Notes under the pieces: generated by a model | Seen by the model: the letters and a program-made list of their open reading frames with translations, nothing else | The model's database searches: none | Told to the model about the DNA's origin: nothing | DNA from: Candidatus Methanogaster sp. UBA203 | Lineage (GTDB): Archaea; Halobacteriota; Methanosarcinia; Methanosarcinales; Methanogasteraceae | NCBI GenBank assembly: GCA_002503595.1 | Contig: DASC01000081.1 | Span: forward strand, 1 to 9,673 | Length of the DNA: 9,673 nt | Direction: 5' to 3' | Shown here: positions 1-5,239 of the stretch, piece after piece | Layout of the letters: every line of letters starts with the position of its first letter | Numbering within the stretch: the stretch's first letter is position 1 | Program-made: the position numbers and the translations under genes

Positions 1-89
1 TATTCGTCAGTGTGTTGCTATTCGAATCGTACAATCGGATACCATGATCGTTGTTTGAGTTCGCGGTGTTGCTTTGCATTGTGTTACTG
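1..89 (-). pseudogene. Displaced 3' part of the NosD-like repeat gene (runs off the window)
   Basis: Read on the minus strand in the right frame, these bases give SNTMQSNTANSNN, then DHGIRLYDSNSN, then TLTN. This completes the 16th repeat unit of the gene at 289..1890 and starts a 17th. There is no stop before base 1, so the original gene continued beyond the window. The piece is separated from its own 5' part by the 240-base element and lies in a different frame: insertion plus target duplication adds 248 bases, which is not a multiple of three. It has no start of its own in the window. That it belongs to the neighbouring gene is supported by the exact 8-base duplication at the junctions and by the seamless repeat unit obtained after removing the insertion. 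Confidence 0.85.
82..89. repeat. Target-site duplication, left copy
   Basis: TGTTACTG, identical to 330-337 and directly abutting the left terminal inverted repeat. It matches the tgttgctg-type motif that encodes the conserved NSN of the beta-helix repeat, so it is target DNA and not part of the element. Confidence 0.85.
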
Positions 90-329
90 GTATCCTCTCC
101 AAATCAGAGGGTAAAACGTATGCGGGCTTCAATTTACCTAAATATCGTGTTATGGCCTGCTTTAATTCCCAATGATTGTCTGTCATCGGATTGGTAGCAT
201 TTTCTCATACGTTTAAGATTTAAATTAACATTTATCGCATGAATTATAACAATATTTATACAAATTTGTAACAGCAAGTCATCGATTTTTAGATAATACC
301 CCGTTTACCAATCAATTTGGAGAGGATAC
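90..329. mobile_element. MITE-like insertion (240 bp) with terminal inverted repeats and 8-bp target duplication
   Basis: The left end GTATCCTCTCCAAAT (90-104) is repeated exactly, inverted, at the right end (315-329). After five mismatches, GGTAAA matches again at both ends, so about 21 of 26 end bases agree. The direct repeat TGTTACTG flanks it precisely at 82-89 and 330-337. The interior is much more AT-rich than the neighbourhood and has no transposase-length frame. A minus-strand frame from ATG at 184-186 runs 59 codons out through the left end, and a strong archaeal TATA-like GTATAAATA lies at 253-261 on the same strand, about 70 bases upstream of that ATG. Small size, terminal repeats and target duplication make this a MITE or an internally deleted insertion sequence that would need a transposase supplied in trans. 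The family is not identifiable by eye; 8-bp duplications occur in several IS families. Confidence 0.85.
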
Positions 330-1890
330 TGTTACTGTTCGAATCATACAGGCGGATGCCATGGTCGTTATTCAAGTTCGCAGTATTGCTCTGCAGCGCG
401 TTGTAATTCGAAGACGAAAGGTAAATGCCATAGTTGTTGTTCAAGTTCGCGATATTGCTGGACAGTATGTTGCTGCTCGAAGACGAAAGATAGATGCCAT
501 GGTCGTTGTTCAGGTTCGCGGTATTGCTCGTCAGCACGTTGCTGTTCGAATCATACAGCCGGATACCGTAGTCGCCATTCAAGTTCGCAGTATTGGCTTG
601 TAGTGTGTTGCTGCCCGAAGATGAAAGATAAATGCCGTTGTAAATGTTCGAGTTCGCGCTGTTGTTTAAGAGTGTGTTGCTGCTCGAAGAATACAGCCGA
701 ATGCCATGGTCGTTGTTCGAGTTTGCGATGTTATTCAGGAGTGTGTTGCCATTTGAATTCCACATACCGATGCCGACGTAGGTGTTATCTGACGCTGCGT
801 TGTCAGAGATCATGTTGTTGCTCGAATGACTCAGAGAGATGCCGTGCCCATTATTTGAATCCGTCGCGATGTTGTTCTGGAGTGTGTTGCCGCTTGAATA
901 ATTCAGGTAGATGCCGTTGCCGTTGTTTGAGTTCGCGATGTTGCAATGCAGCGTGTTACCGTTCGAATCCCACATGCCGATGCCGATGTTGGAGTTGTCT
1001 GATGCAATATTGTTCGTCAGCATGTTGCTACTCGAAGAATCCAGCCAGATGCCATGTCCGTTGTTTGAGTTCATTGCTGTATTACTGAACAGCACGTTGT
1101 CGCTCGAATTCCAGAGGTAGACGCCATTTCCGTTGTTCAAGTTCGCGGTGTTGTTCTGGAGTGTGTTGCCATTTGAATCCTCCATGAAGATGCCGTCCCG
1201 GCTGTTCGAGTTCGCGGTGTTGTTGTACAGCGTTGTGTTGTTGTTCAAAGAACCAATGGAGATGCCGTGCCAGTTGTTCGAGTTCGCGATGTTACCAGTG
1301 AGTGTGTTGTCGTTGTTCAGACACTTCAGGAATATTCCATTGTCACTGTTCGAGTTTGCGTTGTTATTCTCCAGCGTGTTGCAGTTTGAATAATACAATC
1401 GGATGCCGTCATAGTTTTTCGAGGCGTTGTTACTCGAGATGTTGCGGTGATCTGCACTGCCAAGGTAAATCCCAGCCTTCCTACCACCCGTTGCACCAGT
1501 CGCAGTAAACCCAGAGATGTTCACATAATCCGCGGTAACTTCAAAGACGTGATCGTCCGAATCTGCCGCGGTCACCGTCACCACATCCGCGCCCTCGCCT
1601 TCCAGCGTGAGATGCGCTGTATCCACATCCACGTTCTCGCTGTAACTCCCATTCCACACAAAAATCGTGTCCCCTTCACTTGCAGCATCCACCGCCGCCT
1701 GTATCGGCGTCTCGCTCACATTGAACGCACCCCCATCACGCCACCAGCCGCTTTCATTGACATAGAGTTGCTCGGCAGCCGCCACGCCAGAGAATGCGAG
1801 CCACAATGCAAGTGCGAGTATGACATACCATTTCAGTTTGCCCGGTATAATCATTCCTTCTGATTCTGTGGTCATCTGATAAACATCCAT
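289..1890 (-). CDS. Secreted NosD-like parallel beta-helix repeat protein, 3' end cut off by an inserted element
   Basis: Predicted secreted or surface protein of the NosD/CASH right-handed beta-helix type; substrate unknown. As read, it is 533 residues. Residues 18-38 form a basic-then-hydrophobic signal segment ending in AAA before E40. Residues 40-130 are a non-repeat cap (QLYVN, IQAAVDAASEGDTI, LTLEGEG) usual at the front of these proteins, with several N-x-S/T sequons. From about residue 158 there are 15 complete Asn/Ser-rich units of mostly 23 residues (69 bp), with the core pattern D-H-G-I-x-L ... S-N-x-L-x-x-N-x-A-N-x-N-N, plus the start of a 16th. Native coding ends near base 330; the last 12 or so residues (ILSKLIGKRGII) come from the inserted element. 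The first ATG, at 1890, is used; M6 or M13 would also keep the signal segment. The truncated product may still be exported. A NosD copper-maturation role is not implied, because no nos genes are nearby. Confidence 0.85.
   Translation of the reverse strand: MDVYQMTTESEGMIIPGKLKWYVILALALWLAFSGVAAAEQLYVNESGWWRDGGAFNVSETPIQAAVDAASEGDTIFVWNGSYSENVDVDTAHLTLEGEGADVVTVTAADSDDHVFEVTADYVNISGFTATGATGGRKAGIYLGSADHRNISSNNASKNYDGIRLYYSNCNTLENNNANSNSDNGIFLKCLNNDNTLTGNIANSNNWHGISIGSLNNNTTLYNNTANSNSRDGIFMEDSNGNTLQNNTANLNNGNGVYLWNSSDNVLFSNTAMNSNNGHGIWLDSSSSNMLTNNIASDNSNIGIGMWDSNGNTLHCNIANSNNGNGIYLNYSSGNTLQNNIATDSNNGHGISLSHSSNNMISDNAASDNTYVGIGMWNSNGNTLLNNIANSNNDHGIRLYSSSSNTLLNNSANSNIYNGIYLSSSGSNTLQANTANLNGDYGIRLYDSNSNVLTSNTANLNNDHGIYLSSSSSNILSSNIANLNNNYGIYLSSSNYNALQSNTANLNNDHGIRLYDSNSNSILSKLIGKRGII
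330..337. repeat. Target-site duplication, right copy
   Basis: TGTTACTG, identical to 82-89 and directly abutting the right terminal inverted repeat. The identity stops at once on both sides (g versus c before it, g versus t after it), so the duplication is exactly 8 bp. Confidence 0.85.
712..1131 (-). repeat. Two tandem 210-bp higher-order repeats inside the beta-helix gene
   Basis: Residues 254-323 and 324-393 of the NosD-like protein are two copies of the same three-unit block. Each has a 24-residue unit starting GNG(V/I)YL, a 23-residue unit starting GHGI and ending ASDN(S/T), and a 23-residue unit containing GIGMW(D/N)SNGNTL. The matching order and the shared one-residue length exception point to duplication of a 210-bp segment, layered on the basic 69-bp repeat. 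Confidence 0.7.
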
Positions 1891-1896
1891 TTATTC
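1856..1896 (-). repeat. 41-bp direct repeat, copy at the start of the NosD-like gene
   Basis: Covers the first 12 or so codons (MDVYQMTTESEG) and a few bases upstream of the NosD-like gene. It matches 2529..2569 at about 37 of 41 bases in the same orientation, so the hicAB unit lies between the two copies. Confidence 0.75.
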
Positions 1897-1950
1897 TGTC
1901 CGAATACTACCAACTACACATTATTAGTACAAAAACCTCTCCCAAAATCA

Positions 1951-2016
1951 TCATAACCTCGCAACCTGCGCCAGTGACTTCGCATACCTCTGCGCAAACA
2001 GAACCAGCATCACCAC
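1951..2016 (-). other. Gene-poor spacer between hicA and the NosD-like gene; possible short coding remnant
   Basis: The 203 bases from 1891 to 2093 hold no recognisable gene. Within them, a short minus-strand frame preceded by GTG GTG ATG reads MLVLFAQRYAKSLAQVARL and then stops. It is hydrophobic and then basic, and could be a 19-residue peptide or the tail of a lost gene. Nothing else supports it. No convincing TATA box or terminator was seen in the spacer. Confidence 0.15.
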
Positions 2017-2093
2017 GCTACTTTAACCTGACCGGTTTCGAACTGAGGCTCGCCTGATCGTTGCAATCGTTCTGACGAGTTATCAAATTGCAG

Positions 2094-2273
2094 TTACTTG
2101 ATGCCGAGTTGTTTCCTTATCAGGTCGCAAAGGCTGTCTTTGATCTCGGAATGTCTGGGGACTGGTGCTTTCTTTCCATTCATCGGATTCATGTATATGT
2201 CGTGTCGCCCACCATGGCGCTTCAGATAACACCCCGCGTCTACCAGTTCTCGTATGAAATCACGCCGTTTCAC
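2094..2273 (-). CDS. hicA: HicA-family toxin (mRNA interferase)
   Basis: Toxin half of a HicAB type II toxin-antitoxin pair; HicA proteins have a dsRBD-like fold and cleave mRNA. The 59-residue product (MKRRDFIRELVDAGCYLKRH and on) has the family layout: N-terminal helix, then LKRHGGRHDIY with the conserved active-site histidine at H24, and APVPRHSEIK before a C-terminal helix ending QLGIK. The start is GTG, overlapping the hicB stop in GTGA, which implies translational coupling. No other start gives the complete fold, and the length is normal for HicA. The usual G-S-H around the catalytic histidine is G-R-H here. The toxin lies downstream of the antitoxin, the reverse of the classical hicA-hicB order. 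Confidence 0.88.
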   Translation of the reverse strand: MKRRDFIRELVDAGCYLKRHGGRHDIYMNPMNGKKAPVPRHSEIKDSLCDLIRKQLGIK

Positions 2274-2482
2274 GCCTCAACTCCCAGTTCCTTAGCCATG
2301 ATGGCAGTCTGCGGCAATGCCAAAACCCCCTCTTCTTCTATCATCAGCCTATACACGTCTCGAATGTTCTCTTCCAGTTCTTCAAGAGATTCGCCCTGAC
2401 TGAATACCCCAGGAACTTCCCTGAGCCTGCCGACATACCAGCTCCCATCTATCCAATACTCAAGCGTAAAATGTCTTAACAT
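2270..2482 (-). CDS. hicB: HicB-family antitoxin, single-domain
   Basis: Antitoxin partner of the HicA encoded immediately downstream; it should bind and block the toxin. The 70 residues form the partial RNase H-like HicB fold: FTLEYWIDGSWYVGRLREVP (strands), the typical PGVFSQGESLEELEENIRDV turn and helix, and a short tail. There is no C-terminal ribbon-helix-helix or helix-turn-helix, so DNA binding for autoregulation is not evident in this protein. The start ATG is preceded by TGAGG at a suitable distance, a plausible Shine-Dalgarno, and by a small inverted repeat (2494-2506). The gene begins about 130 bases after the end of the TraB-family gene, with a copied fragment of the NosD-like gene start in between. 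Confidence 0.88.
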   Translation of the reverse strand: MLRHFTLEYWIDGSWYVGRLREVPGVFSQGESLEELEENIRDVYRLMIEEEGVLALPQTAIMAKELGVEA

Positions 2483-2493
2483 GGTTTCGCCTC

Positions 2494-2506
2494 ATCACTT
2501 TGTGAT
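2494..2506. promoter_or_regulatory. Inverted repeat upstream of hicB, possible operator
   Basis: The plus strand reads ATCAC TTT GTGAT, a perfect 5-bp inverted repeat with a 3-base spacer, 12 bases upstream of the hicB start and just before its ribosome-binding sequence. Its position fits an autoregulatory operator. It is short enough to occur by chance, and this HicB lacks an obvious DNA-binding domain. Confidence 0.3.
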
Positions 2507-2528
2507 TTTGAATATCATGCTACATAGT

Positions 2529-2569
2529 CCTTCTGATTTTGTGATCATCCGATAAACATCCATTCATTC
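2529..2569 (-). repeat. 41-bp direct repeat, orphan copy of the NosD-like gene start upstream of hicB
   Basis: About 37 of 41 bases match 1856..1896. Read on the minus strand from ATG at 2563 it gives MDVYRMITKSEG, then diverges to a stop at 2495 (22 codons in all, ending FKITK). No signal peptide or beta-helix follows, so it is best seen as a 5' remnant of a duplicated NosD-like gene or the footprint of a recombination event, not a functional gene. Confidence 0.7.
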
Positions 2570-2610
2570 GGGCGCAAGACCTATGCAGCCAGCAACTTCC
2601 CAGGCGGGCT

Positions 2611-3873
2611 CTAAATCCCGAGCGCACCAGTGATGCCAGCCCGTATCACATCGATATCGAGCCCGAATTGTGTCGCCACCACATAAGCACCGATGGCTGT
2701 GCCTGCGATGCTTCCGAGATTTGCAAGCGCTGCGACCAGTAGCACCCGGAAGAGGTTGTTCTTCATCAGATCATGGAGCGTCTCTGCATCAGAAATACCG
2801 TGAATGTCGTGCGGAGATGGTTTTCGCATCTTTAACTCAACTGCGCCGGCAAACCAGCCCGCGGCGATCATCGGGTTTAACGAGGTGAGCCATGCGACAC
2901 CGAATGCGGTCAATATCGAGTAGATATGCCCGCGGGCAAGCATGGCGCCAAGCCCGCTTAACACGCCATTGATGATGAACCAGTATCCAAACGCAACAAG
3001 AAACTGATCGAACGATACGGTAGCGATGATCAGCGCAAACGTCGCAAGGACCAGCGCGATCATACCAACTCCGATGATCTTCCCGAGACTGAACCGTTTC
3101 TTCGGTATCTCAAGCAATTTGTTGATATCTGGCAGTTTTTCAGGGTGTTTTAGATATTCCTGGATGCCCTGCCTGTGTCCTGCTCCAACGATCGCAACCA
3201 CGTTTCCTTTCCCCCTCTCTTTGAGATCGAGAAGATTCTTTGCGATGTAGGCATCCCTCTCCTCAATAAGGACGCTTGCGGTGGTCGGCGAGAACTCTTT
3301 AAGTTCCGAGACTAATTGGGTGACGATATCCTCCTCGGTGATGGATTCTATGTCGATGTCCTTCCCTCCGACTCCGAATAGCGCACCTGCCAATGCGCCG
3401 ATCATCTTTATCTTCTCGAAAAACCCGAGTTTGCCGATAAATCGCTGGAGCGTTATCCGGATGTCCCGGTCCACAAGGGCGATCTCAGTCCCGAGTTCTT
3501 CTGCGGCGTCGATGGCTGCTATCATCTCGGATCCGGGTTTCACCTCCATATCAGCACCGATCTTGTTCTGGAGGTATGCGAGAAGGGAATGGACAAGAAA
3601 GAGTGTTATATTTCCGCCGCTTAAGATATCCTTTGCCGATACATCCTCAGTATCGCCCTTGAGCGCGGCATACCTGCCAGGGCAGAGTTCGACCGCAACC
3701 ACGCTAGGCTGCTCCCTTGCTATAACCTCCTTCACCTCGGTAACGCTCTTTTTGGAGACGTGCGCTGTTCCGATGAGCACGATCTCAGGCTCGGGCTTGC
3801 TTAAATGGTCGGTATAATCAGTGCAGGTGACCTGATAGTGGGTCTGGATTGTATCGGTCATTAAATTGATCAT
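2611..3873 (-). CDS. TraB/PrgY (TIKI superfamily) membrane protein
   Basis: 420-residue member of the TraB/PrgY 'pheromone shutdown' family, related to TIKI metalloproteases; the archaeal function is not established. The N-terminal domain (about 30-245) has both G-x-x-H signatures, GTAH (35-38) and GAGH (230-233). It also has E62 in VELCPGRY, the acidic/basic D135-R136-D137, and ERD (205-207), so the putative metal site looks intact. About four hydrophobic membrane segments follow, near 265-287, 291-312, 317-345 and 374-402, with a charged loop (KMRKPSPHDIHG) between the last two. The start ATG overlaps the hmgA stop in ATGA, implying co-translation with HMG-CoA reductase; M5 is an alternative start. 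No promoter was seen in front of it. A membrane-bound hydrolase is a family-based inference; no substrate can be named. Confidence 0.88.
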   Translation of the reverse strand: MINLMTDTIQTHYQVTCTDYTDHLSKPEPEIVLIGTAHVSKKSVTEVKEVIAREQPSVVAVELCPGRYAALKGDTEDVSAKDILSGGNITLFLVHSLLAYLQNKIGADMEVKPGSEMIAAIDAAEELGTEIALVDRDIRITLQRFIGKLGFFEKIKMIGALAGALFGVGGKDIDIESITEEDIVTQLVSELKEFSPTTASVLIEERDAYIAKNLLDLKERGKGNVVAIVGAGHRQGIQEYLKHPEKLPDINKLLEIPKKRFSLGKIIGVGMIALVLATFALIIATVSFDQFLVAFGYWFIINGVLSGLGAMLARGHIYSILTAFGVAWLTSLNPMIAAGWFAGAVELKMRKPSPHDIHGISDAETLHDLMKNNLFRVLLVAALANLGSIAGTAIGAYVVATQFGLDIDVIRAGITGALGI

Positions 3874-5138
3874 CCACCCCTGATCTCTTCCAGAATCTCT
3901 GCTGCCCTGCTCGGGCGTACCACTCCATCGCTTGCCATGATCTCGGCAACCCTGTCAATCATCTCGCCTTCTGCGCCAGCCATGATCGCGATATTCCGGG
4001 CATGGAGTGCCATGTGCCCGCGCTGTATGCCTTCTGACACAAGCGCCCGGAGCGCGCCGAGATTCTGCGCCAGCCCGACCGCGACAATCACCTCTGCAAG
4101 TTCCCTTGCAGTCGCAACCCCCAGAATCTTCAGTGCGATCCTTGCTTTCGGATTGGACGACGTTGCCCCGCCAACGATCCCCACAGCCATCGGAAGTTCT
4201 ATGCTGCCCTCAAGATCCCCATCATTGTTCTTCTTCCACGAAATAAGCGGTTTGTATCCGGAGAACGCAGCGTAAGCATGGGCTCCTGCCTCCACAGCCC
4301 TGAAATCGTTTCCTGTTGCGAGAACGACCGCATCGATCCCGTTCATGATTCCTTTGTTGTACGTAGCACACCGGTACGGATCAGAAGCTGCGAATGCGTA
4401 CGCCTTCACGATATCGCTGACGACCTCGTCCCCGCCAATCGCGTCCCTGTCAAAGACTGCGCGAGCCCGTGAGAGCCGGTGCGTCGCAAGATTCGAGATG
4501 ATCCGCAGAAGAACCCTGCCGTTTCCTGAGCAGCACGCATCGATTATCGGGGTGACGGCTTCTGCCATCGTATTGACAGCGTTCGCGCCCATCGCGTCCC
4601 TGCAGTCCACGAGAAGATGCACGATTACCATCGTCCCCTCCTCTGTTTCGATCGTCCTGATCTCGATGTCCTTTGCCCCGCCCCCGAGCTTCACGAGCAA
4701 CGAATCCTGCTCATTCGCTTTCTCGATGATCTCCTGCTTTCTGGAAAGGATGTTCTCCCTGATCGCTTCAGCATCGGTGACGTCCACGATCTGTATCTGC
4801 CCGATCATCACTGGTTCATCGCTCGATGTGTGAAATCCCCCCTTAATTCTCGCGATCTTTGCGATATTGGACGCAGCAGCCACGACGCTCGGTTCTTCGA
4901 GAGCCATCGGGACGAGATAGTCCTTTTCATTTATCCTGAAATTGGTTGCGACGCCGACTGGGAGGGAGATCGTGCTTATGACGTTCTCGATCATCCGATC
5001 TGCCTGTGTAAGATCTAAATCCGTGGTAAGTGCCGAGATGTCTTCATCGGTCAGGTCCGAAAACTCACCAACAATTAAAAGTCGCTCTTCTGGCGTGTGT
5101 TTGTAGAATCCTGATAGTCTGGATGTTTTTTCTGGCAT
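3870..5138 (-). CDS. hmgA: Hydroxymethylglutaryl-CoA reductase, class II type
   Basis: Reduces HMG-CoA to mevalonate, the committed step to archaeal isoprenoid lipids; cytoplasmic, 422 residues, about the length of the Pseudomonas mevalonii enzyme. It resembles the class II (bacterial/Archaeoglobus) form: RLSGFYKHTPEERL at the start, ENVISTISLPVGVATNF (51-67), and EEPSVVAAASN (81-91). Expected catalytic residues are E82, K262 in NKGIMNG, D278 in ATGNDFRA, and H375 in QRGHMALHARN. The cofactor-binding DAMGANAVN is at 181-189. There is no membrane anchor. Class II enzymes may use NADH or NADPH; the preference cannot be read here. The gene has its own TATA-type promoter with a very short leader and overlaps the downstream TraB-family gene by 4 bases. 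The class assignment comes from recalled motif wording and should be tested by phylogeny. Confidence 0.95.
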   Translation of the reverse strand: MPEKTSRLSGFYKHTPEERLLIVGEFSDLTDEDISALTTDLDLTQADRMIENVISTISLPVGVATNFRINEKDYLVPMALEEPSVVAAASNIAKIARIKGGFHTSSDEPVMIGQIQIVDVTDAEAIRENILSRKQEIIEKANEQDSLLVKLGGGAKDIEIRTIETEEGTMVIVHLLVDCRDAMGANAVNTMAEAVTPIIDACCSGNGRVLLRIISNLATHRLSRARAVFDRDAIGGDEVVSDIVKAYAFAASDPYRCATYNKGIMNGIDAVVLATGNDFRAVEAGAHAYAAFSGYKPLISWKKNNDGDLEGSIELPMAVGIVGGATSSNPKARIALKILGVATARELAEVIVAVGLAQNLGALRALVSEGIQRGHMALHARNIAIMAGAEGEMIDRVAEIMASDGVVRPSRAAEILEEIRGG

Positions 5139-5159
5139 AATATCTATAATAAATAGGGG

Positions 5160-5179
5160 TCAATACTTAAAAACTTCGC
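5160..5179 (-). promoter_or_regulatory. TATA/BRE promoter of hmgA
   Basis: The minus strand reads GCGAAGTTTTTAAG, a TATA-like box (5166-5174) with a purine-containing BRE-like element in front. The box centre is about 32 bases before the hmgA ATG, which would start the transcript only a few bases ahead of it. No Shine-Dalgarno is seen, consistent with a near-leaderless message. Confidence 0.5.
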
Positions 5180-5239
5180 TTTTATCGGCAGTTTCGGATA
5201 CCCATACCACCTGGAAACCCAGGCGTCGTTGTGAGCGTT

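Noticed and set aside
361..1393. Several plus-strand open frames rich in Cys/Arg or Val/Arg through the left third of the window
   Set aside because: They are antisense frames of the 69-bp repeats of the NosD-like gene. The repeat length is a multiple of three, so stop-free antisense frames persist; the products have no family resemblance and no starts with promoters.
1..1440. Regular spaced repeats that could suggest a CRISPR array
   Set aside because: The period is 69 bp, the whole unit is degenerate and coding, and there are no identical repeats separated by unique spacers and no cas genes.
1931..1951. Sequence resembling the element's terminal repeat (ATTTTGGGAGAGG on the minus strand)
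   Set aside because: Only about ten bases match with a one-base shift, there is no partner end at a suitable distance and no flanking duplication.
3281..4833. Plus-strand frames opposite traB and hmgA
   Set aside because: They mirror the codon pattern of well-supported minus-strand genes and show no family motifs.
5190..5235. Hairpin CCTGG-GTTT-CCAGG after the Drg gene as an intrinsic terminator
   Set aside because: The stem is only five base pairs and is not followed by a U-tract.
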